Assembly: GCA_003612395.1 (NCBI GenBank)
Contig: RAYQ01000008.1
Location: 62,001 to 126,000 of the forward strand
Direction of reading: 5' to 3'
DNA length: 64,000 bases
Source of the DNA: Parablautia intestinalis
Lineage (GTDB): Bacteria > Bacillota > Clostridia > Lachnospirales > Lachnospiraceae
Below the pieces are notes generated by a model that was not told the DNA's origin, did not search any database, and was given only the letters and a program-made list of their open reading frames with translations. Below are positions 24,523-32,897 of the stretch, piece by piece; positions within the stretch are counted from its first letter, which is position 1, and each line of letters begins with the position of its first letter. A program made the position numbers and the translations under genes.

Positions 24523-25601
24523 TGAAGTGGTGTTCCTTTCCTTAGGAATGTTTTTGCTTTTTTTCCAAGTACCGTCTCATAATACATAGTGTGCAGTCCA
24601 TTCCCGGGGCGTATGGAACGAATATTTTCAGGAGTTAAAACTTCTCCGGGAGAGATGTCCTTTACCACAAACAGGGAACGGGAACCCTGATGCTCCAGCT
24701 TTTGTGTTTCGGTAAGCTGATAGCGGCTGGTTCCCAGAGCTTTTTCCATAATACGGATATCTTTTACCATTTGTGCAAACTCATCCGGTTCCATGGAAAA
24801 GGCGCTGTCCGGGCCGCCATCCGAGCGGCGCAGGGTAAAATGCTTTTCTACCATTTTTACACCCAGGGCAATAGAACCGGCAGAAACTATGGTTCCCATT
24901 GTGTGATCGGAGATACCTACCAGACAGCCGTAAGTTTTTGAAAGAGCAGGGATGACATTCAAATTAACCTCTTCATAGGGCGTGGGATAGGATGATACAC
25001 ATTTTAATAAGATAACATCTGTGTTTCCTTCTTCCCTGCAGACACCAAGGGCCCGCTCGATATCCTCAGGGTAGGCCACGCCTGTGGCAAAAATCACAGG
25101 CTTGCGGAGTCTGGCAATTTTGCGGATCAAGGGAATATCATTGATTTCATAGGAAGCAATCTTATAGGCCGGTACATCCATTTTTTCAAGGAAATCCACA
25201 GAAGAAAAATCAAAGGGGGAGGAAAAACACTCTATACCCAGCCGGTTTGCCTCGTCTTTGAGCCCGGGCTGCCATTCCCAGGGGGTATAGGCCTGCTGGT
25301 AAAGCCTGTATAGGGTGGTTCCGTCCCAGATGGTCCCTTCGTTAATTTGAAAGCAGGGATCATCACAGTCAAGCGTGATAGTATCTGCCGTATAAGTCTG
25401 CAATTTTACAGCGTCTGCACCGGCCTGTTTGGCCGCATGAATAATTTCTACCGCCCTGTTATAATCCTGGTTGTGATTGGCTGAAATTTCTGCCACTATA
25501 AAAACAGGCGAATCATCACTGATTATGCGGGAACCGATTTTAATATTTTTGTTCCAGCAAAAATCATCCGGGGCAGGTTGATTCAGGTTCAAATGATTCA
25601 T
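24504..25601 (-). CDS. pseI: Pseudaminic acid synthase (NeuB family)
   Basis: Condenses the 2,4-diacetamido sugar with phosphoenolpyruvate to make the nine-carbon acid. The 365-aa protein has an NeuB TIM-barrel: IVAEISANHNQDYNRAVEII near residue 35, GADAVKLQTYTADTITLDC near 60, the PseI-type FSSPFDFSSVDFLE near 120, VEKHFTLRRSDGGPDSAFSM near 253 with metal- and PEP-binding His, and a C-terminal antifreeze/SAF domain (SRSLFVVKDISPGEVLTPEN near 310). The insertion TITLDCDDPCFQINEGTIWD resembles PseI rather than sialic or legionaminic synthases. Start has GGAG seven bases upstream. The stop lies inside the pseG start. Confidence 0.9.
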   Translation of the reverse strand: MNHLNLNQPAPDDFCWNKNIKIGSRIISDDSPVFIVAEISANHNQDYNRAVEIIHAAKQAGADAVKLQTYTADTITLDCDDPCFQINEGTIWDGTTLYRLYQQAYTPWEWQPGLKDEANRLGIECFSSPFDFSSVDFLEKMDVPAYKIASYEINDIPLIRKIARLRKPVIFATGVAYPEDIERALGVCREEGNTDVILLKCVSSYPTPYEEVNLNVIPALSKTYGCLVGISDHTMGTIVSAGSIALGVKMVEKHFTLRRSDGGPDSAFSMEPDEFAQMVKDIRIMEKALGTSRYQLTETQKLEHQGSRSLFVVKDISPGEVLTPENIRSIRPGNGLHTMYYETVLGKKAKTFLRKGTPLQWDLID

Positions 25602-25669
25602 AGGGGATTCTCCTTTTTTACATAGAAAAATATATTACCGCTCACAGGAAAGCATGGAAATCCGGGCGG

Positions 25670-26878
25670 TTAAACTTTATCTTCCACATAGCTTTTTTGT
25701 AAATATTCCTCGTTAGACCAGGGCTTTCTTGCGGTAAACACAGTACCGTCCGCATGCTCTATGTAAACGGCAGGAAAATAATTGATAAACAGGGGATTTA
25801 AACACATAGTATAGCCGCCTGCAGTGTCATAAATGATTTTATCCCCCGGGATAAGGGCAGCGCCGTCTGTTATTTCAAATAATTTATCATATTCCATGCA
25901 TGTAGCGCCGCATATCCACTGGGAAGTTTCCCTGTTCCTGACAGAAGCATCGGAAATGTATTCTATGTGATGAGGGTAAACATGTCTGGTAACCAGAGGA
26001 TTTAAATTGGTGCGGCTTCCATCCGTCACCACATATTTCCGGTCCCGTATATCCTTTACATCAATCACAGAGGTCTCAAAAGTGGTAGCTCTTGAAATCA
26101 GAGAGACGCCGGGCTCTGCAATGAGAACAGTTTTTTGAGGGTCAAAATAAAGGGAAAGCTCTTTACAGATTTCCTGAAAATAATCCCGATAGTCGGGCAT
26201 ATCATCCCTGCCGCCAAAATAACCGCCCCCCATATCCACATAATCCAGGGAAAGGTTATATTCTCTGGCAATGGTAACAGCCATTTTAGCCAGAGCTCCA
26301 AAAATCTTTATGGAGCGGGACTGAGTGGAGGAATGCATATGAAGCCCTGCTGCCCATACATTGGGCAGACGCAAGAGCCTGTCAATGGCAGCTTTAAGTA
26401 TGCCGTTTTCATAGCAGTAACCGAACCGGCCTCCTTCCCGGGTGGCAGGTATTTCTTCAGGACACAGGGCAAAAAGATCACAGTTGACACGCAGTCCAAC
26501 CCGAAAATGTCTGTTAGGGTATAAACGGCTTAACTCTTCCATCCATTCAAGCTCATAGTTGGAATCCAGATTGATATAACCGCCTGCAAGCAGGACAGCC
26601 TCAAAGGTCTTTTTATCCTTGATGGGACCATTGTATATGATATGCCTGCCGGGAAAGCCAAGCCTGAGCGCCAGATCATATTCCATCCTGGATACCACTT
26701 CGGCATAAAAGCCCTGATTTTTCAGATAATTTAACAGCCAGGGCAGGGAATTGGTTTTTACGGAATATCCCATAATATAATTGCCCCAGTTATCGGCAAG
26801 AGACTGCCTTAAAAGAGAGACATCATATTGCAGGCTTTGTTCCCTTATCCTAAAAAAGGGAGTTTGAATTGGTTTCAT
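25670..26878 (-). CDS. PLP-dependent decarboxylase (fold type III, Orn/DAP/Arg family)
   Basis: An amino-acid-type decarboxylase within the pseudaminic operon. The 402-aa protein has the PLP lysine in YSVKTNSLPWLL near residue 37, HMHSSTQS near 182, the Gly-rich phosphate-binding MGGGYFGG near 217, EPGVSLISRAT near 257, the second-subunit catalytic CGATCMEYDKLF near 325, and the Tyr of DTAGGYTMCLNP near 352, all in the order known for diaminopimelate/ornithine decarboxylases. Start at 26878 is selected from GAGGA at 6 bases. It sits between pseF and pseI on the same strand. A decarboxylase is not part of the known Pse pathway; substrate unknown. It may supply an amine or modified amino acid for glycan decoration, possibly with the ATP-grasp enzyme. 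Confidence 0.87.
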   Translation of the reverse strand: MKPIQTPFFRIREQSLQYDVSLLRQSLADNWGNYIMGYSVKTNSLPWLLNYLKNQGFYAEVVSRMEYDLALRLGFPGRHIIYNGPIKDKKTFEAVLLAGGYINLDSNYELEWMEELSRLYPNRHFRVGLRVNCDLFALCPEEIPATREGGRFGYCYENGILKAAIDRLLRLPNVWAAGLHMHSSTQSRSIKIFGALAKMAVTIAREYNLSLDYVDMGGGYFGGRDDMPDYRDYFQEICKELSLYFDPQKTVLIAEPGVSLISRATTFETSVIDVKDIRDRKYVVTDGSRTNLNPLVTRHVYPHHIEYISDASVRNRETSQWICGATCMEYDKLFEITDGAALIPGDKIIYDTAGGYTMCLNPLFINYFPAVYIEHADGTVFTARKPWSNEEYLQKSYVEDKV

Positions 26879-26920
26879 GCTTTTCCTCATTTCTGCAGGG
26901 TGAACAAAGTTCACCTTTGC

Positions 26921-27613
26921 TTACAAATTTTTTGATAACTTATATTTTATCTCCGCCAAAGCCCAGTCCTGCGGCGTATCAATATCCTGAACCTCCATCT
27001 CGGTGAGAACAAGGGGGAGAAGTTTTTCCACGTCAGTGGTACCGGCCTGCAAAAAAGGCTCTGTGCGGCAGGCGTAAAACTGCCCGCAGTCATGGTAAAT
27101 TTTTGGCAGATCCTGACTCCGCGCGGCAGAATACGCAGGGAACTGACGTGCCAGAAATCCTTCTTCCCGAATAATCAGTCCCCGCTGGGGAGGATAGGAG
27201 AAGGGAACCACGGGCATAACGGAATCGGCTTTTTCCAAAAGCATCATGGCTTCCCTTAGCCTTGTACCGTTTAGGAAAGGTGCGGTGGGATAAATGCAGC
27301 AGAAAGCATCAAATATCTGCCCCAATGCCTCATAGGCCTTTAGCACCTCCATGATGACGTCATCCGTAGAGGCATAATCCCCGGCAGTTTCGCGGGAGCG
27401 GAAAAAAGGTACGCTGGCTCCGGCCTTTTTGGCCAGACCTGCTATTTCCTTATCATCGGTTGATACCATGATTTCATCAAAAATTCCGGCATCCCTGGCA
27501 GCTTCTATTGAGTAATAAAGGATGGGTTTACCGCAAAATTCTTTTATATTTTTTTGGGGAATCCTTTTACTGCCGCCCCGGGCAGTAATGATGGCAAGCT
27601 TTTTGTTATTCAT
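26921..27613 (-). CDS. pseF: CMP-pseudaminic acid cytidylyltransferase
   Basis: Activates pseudaminic acid with CTP to give CMP-Pse for a transferase. The 230-aa protein begins MNNKKLAIITARGGSKRIPQ, with the N-terminal CTP motif ARGGSKRIPQKN, followed by STDDKEIAGLAKKAGASVPF near residue 52, SADYAS-type TAGDYASTDDVIMEVL near 75, and the PTAPFLNGTRLREAM block near 108; these match the NeuA/PseF family, and the lack of an extra hydrolase domain fits PseF. Start at 27613 has GGGAGGATT upstream. It is the promoter-proximal gene of the minus-strand operon. NeuA-like CMP-sialic or legionaminic activity cannot be excluded, but PseC, PseG and PseI neighbours support Pse. Confidence 0.88.
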   Translation of the reverse strand: MNNKKLAIITARGGSKRIPQKNIKEFCGKPILYYSIEAARDAGIFDEIMVSTDDKEIAGLAKKAGASVPFFRSRETAGDYASTDDVIMEVLKAYEALGQIFDAFCCIYPTAPFLNGTRLREAMMLLEKADSVMPVVPFSYPPQRGLIIREEGFLARQFPAYSAARSQDLPKIYHDCGQFYACRTEPFLQAGTTDVEKLLPLVLTEMEVQDIDTPQDWALAEIKYKLSKNL

Positions 27614-27687
27614 GAATCCTCCCTTAATGCTCAATGTATTTCACCTGGATAAATCGGATAGTTTTTAAGATATTCTTAATACTTCTG

Positions 27688-27715
27688 ATTATACACCAAT
27701 ATCCGTTGCAATCAA
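27688..27715 (-). promoter_or_regulatory. Minus-strand promoter of the pseF operon
   Basis: On the minus strand, -35 TTGATT (27715-27710), 16-bp spacer and a consensus -10 TATAAT (27693-27688). Transcription would start near 27681, giving a 65-70 base leader before pseF. Confidence 0.6.
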
Positions 27716-27733
27716 ATAAAATTCTGTGATACT
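27706..27733 (+). promoter_or_regulatory. Plus-strand promoter of the GT52 gene, overlapping the pseF promoter
   Basis: -35 TTGCAA (27706-27711), 16-bp spacer, -10 GATACT (27728-27733). The start site (about 27740) is within a few bases of the ATG at 27743, so the transcript may be leaderless. The -35 shares bases with the divergent pseF -35. Confidence 0.4.
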
Positions 27734-27742
27734 ATTTATGTT

Positions 27743-28837
27743 ATGAAAAAACGTATTTATATTTGCCATACTTATTACCATGTATATATTGCCTGCCTTA
27801 AGGAGCTTAATCTGCCGAAGGATGGCAAAAGCGCCATACAGGGACAAGCCTCTCTTTTGCTCAGTTCTTTGTCAAATGATTTTGGTGATCTGAGGCAGAG
27901 GGCGGAAAAATCGGGGTTGTTTGAGGAGGTCATTCCCTATGAGGAAAAAGGAGAGGATTTTTTCCCGGAGCTTTCAAAGTACCATAGGGACAGGGGAAAT
28001 ATACTGCTTAACATGTTTGCCAGGATAAAATATACGAGGCAGATGGGAAAACTGCAGGCTCCCTTTGTGCCTGTAGATTTGCGCGGGTATCAGGATATTT
28101 ATGTGTTTTGCGATTCGGATCCCATAGGGTATTATTTGAATGTTCATAAAATTTATTATCATGCTCTTGAGGATGGACTTGACTGTATCCGCTATTATGA
28201 TACGGCCCGGTATGATAACCGGGGACATTTTGGGCTGAAAGCATGGATGGCGGCCAGAAATATCATATTTATTCAGAACGGGTATGCAAAATATTGCCTG
28301 GACATGGAGGTCAACGATATTTCCGTACTGAAATATTCCTGCCCGAAATATAGAGAGGTTTCCCGAAAGAGCCTGACGGAAGGGATGGGAGAAAAAGAAA
28401 AAGAGATACTTGTGTCAATTTTTGTATCGGACAGAGAAAAGCTGGAAAGAATTCTTTCATCCGGAGAAGGCCATGAGCATAAGGTGCTGGTGTTAACAGA
28501 GCCCTTATGTGATTTAAAGACCAGAGAGCGGATTTTTAAGGATATTATTGCGGAATATGGCTGTGTGCAGGGGCAAAAAGCACAGATATTAATGAAACCT
28601 CATCCCAGGGATGTGCTGGATTATGAAAAGCTTTTTTCAGAGTGCATTGTTCTGGATGGAAAATTTCCAATGGAAATACTGAATTATATAAAAGATCTTG
28701 TTTTTGACAGGGTTGTCACGGTATTTACCGTGCCGGACGCTATTTTGTTTGCAAAGGAAAAGCTGTTTCTCGGAGAAGACTTTATGGATCGGTATGAGGC
28801 GCCTGAAATTCACAGACAGAATGAGCAGATATCCTGA
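27743..28837 (+). CDS. GT52-type sialyltransferase-like glycosyltransferase
   Basis: Likely transfers the CMP-activated nonulosonic acid (Pse) made by the divergent genes. The 364-aa protein begins MKKRIYICHTYYHVYIACLK, the pattern of GT52/polysialyltransferase-like proteins, and carries the family C-terminal block ILMKPHPRDVLDYEKLF near residue 284 and FPMEILNYI near 308, plus VFTVPDAILFAKE near 330. There is no membrane segment. Divergently transcribed from pseF over 129 bases. No ribosome binding site was seen before the ATG, consistent with a leaderless message. Family placement rests on the start and KPHPRD motifs and is moderate; sugar donor CMP-Pse is inferred from neighbours. Confidence 0.72.
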   Translation: MKKRIYICHTYYHVYIACLKELNLPKDGKSAIQGQASLLLSSLSNDFGDLRQRAEKSGLFEEVIPYEEKGEDFFPELSKYHRDRGNILLNMFARIKYTRQMGKLQAPFVPVDLRGYQDIYVFCDSDPIGYYLNVHKIYYHALEDGLDCIRYYDTARYDNRGHFGLKAWMAARNIIFIQNGYAKYCLDMEVNDISVLKYSCPKYREVSRKSLTEGMGEKEKEILVSIFVSDREKLERILSSGEGHEHKVLVLTEPLCDLKTRERIFKDIIAEYGCVQGQKAQILMKPHPRDVLDYEKLFSECIVLDGKFPMEILNYIKDLVFDRVVTVFTVPDAILFAKEKLFLGEDFMDRYEAPEIHRQNEQIS

Positions 28838-28877
28838 TTTACAGGCCCGCTAAAGCGGGCAGATGGGGGTTAGAGTG
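28835..28877 (+). repeat. Stop-to-start junction cassette, copy 1
   Basis: A 43-base unit running from the stop codon of the GT52 gene, through the hairpin GCCCGC-TAAA-GCGGGC (28845-28860), to ATGGGGGTTAGAGTG. The unit at 55561-55603 matches at 37 of 43 positions and joins two different genes the same way. Confidence 0.8.
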
Positions 28878-30908
28878 ACAGATAATAAACGGGCAAAAAC
28901 CTTTTTGACAGTGGTGTGTATATTGCTTCTTGGAGTATTGCTGGTTTTACCCAGGGTGAAAGATAAGATAAATGAATACCGGATAAAGAACGTTTCACTA
29001 AAGCAGGAGCAGCCGCTGGGAACACAGGAGGATATTGAAGAACAAAGGGAAAAGCAGAAAGAAAAGGAGGATCAAAGCCTTCTGACGGCGGAACAAAACA
29101 CAGGAGACGGACAGGAAGGAGAGTTTCCGGAAATATTTTGGAGACTGGAAGGAGGCCTATCCCAAATAAAGTTTTCCCTGTGGCAAAGTGAGAGCGGTAT
29201 CTGTTATTTTTTTCTCCCCGGTTTTGCAAAGGGCAGGGGACTTGTCCTGGAAGAAGCCGGCGGAGGAAGGGTTCATATTGGAGAAGCACGGCTAAAGGAG
29301 GGAGATGTGCTGCAGGATGTTTCTGAAAAGGAGGCCTATGAGCTGATTTTGTATGACCGGGACGGAGAGCAGGCTCTAAAGGCTCCTGTCATTTTTATGT
29401 ATTCCTCTGATTTGCCGGTGCTTGCCCTTACCACTTATTCCGGCAGTATGGAGCATATTGATGAAAGCAGGGAGAATGAGGAGACGGGAAAAGCAACCCT
29501 TTTAGACAAAGACGGAAAGGAAATCTATGCCGGCGATGTGGAAAGTATAAGAGGAAGGGGGAACTCTACCTGGGGGCTTTCCAAGAAGCCATATCAGTTT
29601 AAGCTTTGCGAAAAAGCAGATTTTTTCGGATTCGGGGAATCCAGGTCATGGAATCTGATTGCCAACGGATATGACGAGACCAGACTGCGCAACAGAATTG
29701 TTATGGAGCTGGCAAAAGAGCTTGGAATGAATTATGTGCCTGAGAGCCGGATGATTGATTTATATATAAATGATATTTATTATGGGAATTATTATCTGAC
29801 GGAAAAAATCAGGATCGGCAGCAGCAATGTTGATATCCGGGATATGGAGACGGTTTTAAATTCCATATACAGCTCAAAGGAACTGGAAATGCTTACGCGC
29901 AGGGAAACGGAAGATGGAGACAGAAAATGGGTGGAAAATGGATACGAAGAGGCGGATCTTTCAGGAGGATATTTGCTGGAGAGGGAATTGCCCACCCGTT
30001 TTGTGCAGGAAATCAGCGGCTTTATTACAACCCAGGGGGATTGCTATGCCCTTAAGAGCCCAGCCCATGCCTCAAAGGAGCAGGTGGATTACATTGCCGG
30101 CCTTATGCAGGAATTTCAGGACGCGGTGGATAAGAAGGATGGAATACATCCGAAAACCGGAAAGCATTATACAGAATACATTGATGTTACTTCCTTTGTG
30201 CAAAAGTACCTGGTAGAAGAAATTTCCAAGAATTATGACGCAGGTGTCACAAGCAGTTTCTTTTACAAGCCGGAGGATGCGGTGAGCAGTAAGATATTTG
30301 CAGGCCCGGTATGGGATTATGACGTGTGCTTTGGCAATTGCAATTTGGACGAAATAGCCAGCAATCCTATTGGTATTACAAAGATGAGAGATCATGTATA
30401 TGGCACGGATTTGTTTGCATCGCTTTATGAAAAAGAAGATTTTTATCATCAAATAGAGACTTTGTATGAGGAAAAAGCGCTGCCCTTTCTGAGAAAATTA
30501 CTGGCGGAAGGAATAGATGAGATGGTGGAGGAAAGCCAGGCATCGGCGGAAATGGACAGTATCCGCTGGGAGAGACTTGAAAACCGGTATCAGTACTACA
30601 AAGAATATGACAATGGTGTCAGATATTTAAAGTGGTTTATTGCTGAAAGAATGGCGTTTTTAAATGAGGTATGGCTGGAAGGCGCAGTTTATCATAATGT
30701 AACCTTTATGGTGAATGACGAGCCGTGGCAGGTTGCCTGCGTAAAGGATGGAGAAACGATAGAAAACGAACCAATCCCGTTTAAGAACAGCTCGCTGTTT
30801 ACAGGCTGGACGACACAGGACGGGATTCCCTTCGACAGGTTTAAGCCGGTTTATGAGGATGCGGTTTTCTATGCCGGATGGCAGGAGATGGTCCCCCTGG
30901 CCGAGTAA
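28875..30908 (+). CDS. CotH-family protein kinase with N-terminal membrane anchor and C-terminal bacterial repeat
   Basis: CotH proteins are atypical kinases, first known for phosphorylating spore coat proteins. The 677-aa product has a membrane segment (FLTVVCILLLGVLLVLP near residue 8-25), a Glu/Lys-rich linker, and then the CotH domain: RGRGNSTWGLSKKPYQFKL near 225-245, the ATP-site lysine in KKPYQFKL, RNRIVMELAKELG near 275, and the metal motif GPVWDYDVCFGN (D-x-D-x-x-x-G) near 475. The last 65 residues resemble an InlB B-type (Flg_new) repeat (FTGWTTQDG, AVFYAGW). GTG at 28875 is preferred, with GGGGG five bases before; ATG at 28863 is the alternative. It lies after the GT52 gene in a glycan locus. 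Confidence 0.87.
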   Translation: MTDNKRAKTFLTVVCILLLGVLLVLPRVKDKINEYRIKNVSLKQEQPLGTQEDIEEQREKQKEKEDQSLLTAEQNTGDGQEGEFPEIFWRLEGGLSQIKFSLWQSESGICYFFLPGFAKGRGLVLEEAGGGRVHIGEARLKEGDVLQDVSEKEAYELILYDRDGEQALKAPVIFMYSSDLPVLALTTYSGSMEHIDESRENEETGKATLLDKDGKEIYAGDVESIRGRGNSTWGLSKKPYQFKLCEKADFFGFGESRSWNLIANGYDETRLRNRIVMELAKELGMNYVPESRMIDLYINDIYYGNYYLTEKIRIGSSNVDIRDMETVLNSIYSSKELEMLTRRETEDGDRKWVENGYEEADLSGGYLLERELPTRFVQEISGFITTQGDCYALKSPAHASKEQVDYIAGLMQEFQDAVDKKDGIHPKTGKHYTEYIDVTSFVQKYLVEEISKNYDAGVTSSFFYKPEDAVSSKIFAGPVWDYDVCFGNCNLDEIASNPIGITKMRDHVYGTDLFASLYEKEDFYHQIETLYEEKALPFLRKLLAEGIDEMVEESQASAEMDSIRWERLENRYQYYKEYDNGVRYLKWFIAERMAFLNEVWLEGAVYHNVTFMVNDEPWQVACVKDGETIENEPIPFKNSSLFTGWTTQDGIPFDRFKPVYEDAVFYAGWQEMVPLAE

Positions 30909-30920
30909 CAGAGCGGGATT

Positions 30921-30949
30921 TTGACTTGTGGATGCGACTGTGGTAAAAT
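30921..30949 (+). promoter_or_regulatory. Strong extended -10 promoter before the ABC flippase gene
   Basis: -35 TTGACT (30921-30926), 17-bp spacer, TGG then -10 TAAAAT (30944-30949). The start site would be near 30956, 38 bases before the ATG. Confidence 0.75.
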
Positions 30950-30993
30950 AAAACGATATTTTTAAATAAAATAACAGTTTTTGGAAGAAATGT

Positions 30994-32751
30994 ATGAAAA
31001 AAATAGTCAGAAAGTTAATGGTCTTATTGGACAAACGCCAGAAGCGGATTATGATTCTGCTGATATTACTGATGCTTGTGGGAGCGGTTTTGGAAACGGC
31101 CGGAGTTTCCATGGTGGTACCTGCCATGCAGGTAGTGATGGATGCGCATGCGGTGGAGAAGTACCGGTATTTGCAGGTGATTTGTGATATTAGTCATCTT
31201 GGTTATGATGATACCAGAGAGCTTATGATGGTTACCATGCTGGCGCTGGTTGTGATATTTGCCATAAAAAATATTTTTCTTTTTTTTCAGCAGAAAGCGC
31301 AGCTTAAGTTTGTTTATACCAATCAGTTTGCCACATCCAGGAGGATGATGATTAATTTTATGGAGCGGCCTTATGAGTATTATCTGAATGCGGATACTTC
31401 TGTGATTCAAAGAAGCATTACCTCGGATGTCAATAATATGTACGGCCTTATTTTGTCCCTTCTGCAGCTGACTAGCGAGGTGATTGTGTTCGTCTGTCTG
31501 CTGGTAGTGAGCTTTAAGGCAGATGTGTGGATGACGGTCACGGTTGCAGTGCTTTTGGTTGCGGTTCTGATGATCATCAAAGGGATTTTAAAGCCTATTA
31601 TGAAAAAGGCAGGGGAGGAAAATCAGGAGTATTACAGCGGGCTTTATAAATGGATCGATCAGTCGGTTATGGGAATCAAGGAAATTAAAATTGCCAATAA
31701 AGAAAATTATTTTATAAATGAATATGCCAAATGCGGCGCCGGATATGTAAATGCAGTGCAGAGATATAATTTGTACAATGCTACGCCCCGTCTTTTGATA
31801 GAAACGGTGGCTATTGCAGGAATGATTTTTTATATGATGTTCCAGCTGCTGCGTGGAACGCCGGTTTCTGATATCCTGCCCCAGGTGACGGCGCTGGGGG
31901 TGGCGGCTATGCGGCTGATTCCCTGTGCAAACCGCATCAACAATCATCTGACAGCCATTTCTTATTTTGAGCCCTTCTTTATGGGGGTCAGCGATAACCT
32001 TCAGGAAGAAATCCGGGATGAGAGTATTAACTATGATGAGAGAATTTATCAGAAGCAGGCGGAAATTAAGAAACTGGAGATAAAAGATAAGATAGAGCTT
32101 AAGGATATTGTTTACAAATATCCCAATACGGATATCTATATTTTTGATCATGCGGATATGGAAATACCTATAGGAAAGGCAGTGGGGATTGTGGGAACCT
32201 CAGGCGCGGGGAAAACCACGGTGGTTGATATTATGCTGGGCCTTTTAAGACTGCAAAGCGGTCAGATTCTGGCAGATGGGGTTGAAGTGCGCCGGCATTA
32301 TCATTCCTGGCTTAAAAATATAGGGTATATTCCCCAGACGATTTTTATGATTGACGCATCTATCCGCAGAAATGTGGCTTTTGGCTATGGGGATGATGAG
32401 ATTGATGATGAAAAGGTATGGTATGCTCTTAGGGAGGCCCAGCTGGATGAGTTTGTGAGAGGACTTCCGGAGGGACTTGATACCAGCATTGGAGAGAGGG
32501 GGATCCGGATTTCCGGCGGCCAGCGCCAGAGAATTGGCATTGCCAGGGCTTTGCTTGAGGATCCGGAGGTTCTGGTGCTTGACGAGGCAACCTCCGCCCT
32601 GGATAATGAAACGGAGGCTGCAATTATGGACTCTATCAACAGGCTCCATGGGAGAAAAACGCTGGTTATAATTGCTCACCGGTTGCAGACTATTGAAAAA
32701 TGCGATATGGTTTACCGGGTGGAAAAGGGCAAGATGTGCCGGGAAAGGTAA
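30994..32751 (+). CDS. pglK: PglK-like ABC transporter/flippase
   Basis: Half-size ABC exporter of 585 aa that resembles PglK, which flips lipid-linked oligosaccharides. Six membrane segments lie in residues about 20-320, beginning LLDKRQKRIMILLILLMLVG, a PglK-type N-terminus. The nucleotide-binding domain has Walker A VGIVGTSGAGKTTVVDI near 400, the Q-loop YIPQTIF near 447, the signature ISGGQRQRIGIARAL near 506, Walker B VLVLDEATSALD near 529 and the H-loop IIAHRLQ. This is the first gene after a strong promoter and starts the glycan-export block. A drug or lipid exporter is possible, but context favours flipping of an undecaprenyl-linked glycan. Confidence 0.85.
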   Translation: MKKIVRKLMVLLDKRQKRIMILLILLMLVGAVLETAGVSMVVPAMQVVMDAHAVEKYRYLQVICDISHLGYDDTRELMMVTMLALVVIFAIKNIFLFFQQKAQLKFVYTNQFATSRRMMINFMERPYEYYLNADTSVIQRSITSDVNNMYGLILSLLQLTSEVIVFVCLLVVSFKADVWMTVTVAVLLVAVLMIIKGILKPIMKKAGEENQEYYSGLYKWIDQSVMGIKEIKIANKENYFINEYAKCGAGYVNAVQRYNLYNATPRLLIETVAIAGMIFYMMFQLLRGTPVSDILPQVTALGVAAMRLIPCANRINNHLTAISYFEPFFMGVSDNLQEEIRDESINYDERIYQKQAEIKKLEIKDKIELKDIVYKYPNTDIYIFDHADMEIPIGKAVGIVGTSGAGKTTVVDIMLGLLRLQSGQILADGVEVRRHYHSWLKNIGYIPQTIFMIDASIRRNVAFGYGDDEIDDEKVWYALREAQLDEFVRGLPEGLDTSIGERGIRISGGQRQRIGIARALLEDPEVLVLDEATSALDNETEAAIMDSINRLHGRKTLVIIAHRLQTIEKCDMVYRVEKGKMCRER

Positions 32752-32762
32752 AAAGGAGATGA

Positions 32763-32850
32763 AGATTTTCTAAGGCGCCAAAGGACGCCGCCTAAGAAAA
32801 TCTAAATCATCTCCGGAGGAATCGCCTTGGGGCGATTCTTCTGAAATGGT
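32763..32850 (+). repeat. Palindromic intergenic element, copy 1
   Basis: Two hairpins: AGATTTTCT (32763-32771) with AGAAAATCT (32795-32803), extended by five more pairs after a mismatch, then GAATCGCC (32819-32826) with GGCGATTC (32831-32838). The second hairpin with its flanks (AAATCATCTC ... TTCTGAAATGGTTTAT) recurs at 46800-46850. Confidence 0.65.
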
Positions 32851-32897
32851 TTATAAGAAATGTGGAAAAGAGATGACAGGTCAGAAAGGGGATGTGG

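Noticed and set aside
30909..30993. Small gene between the CotH and flippase genes
   Set aside because: The gap holds a strong promoter and has no open frame with a ribosome site.
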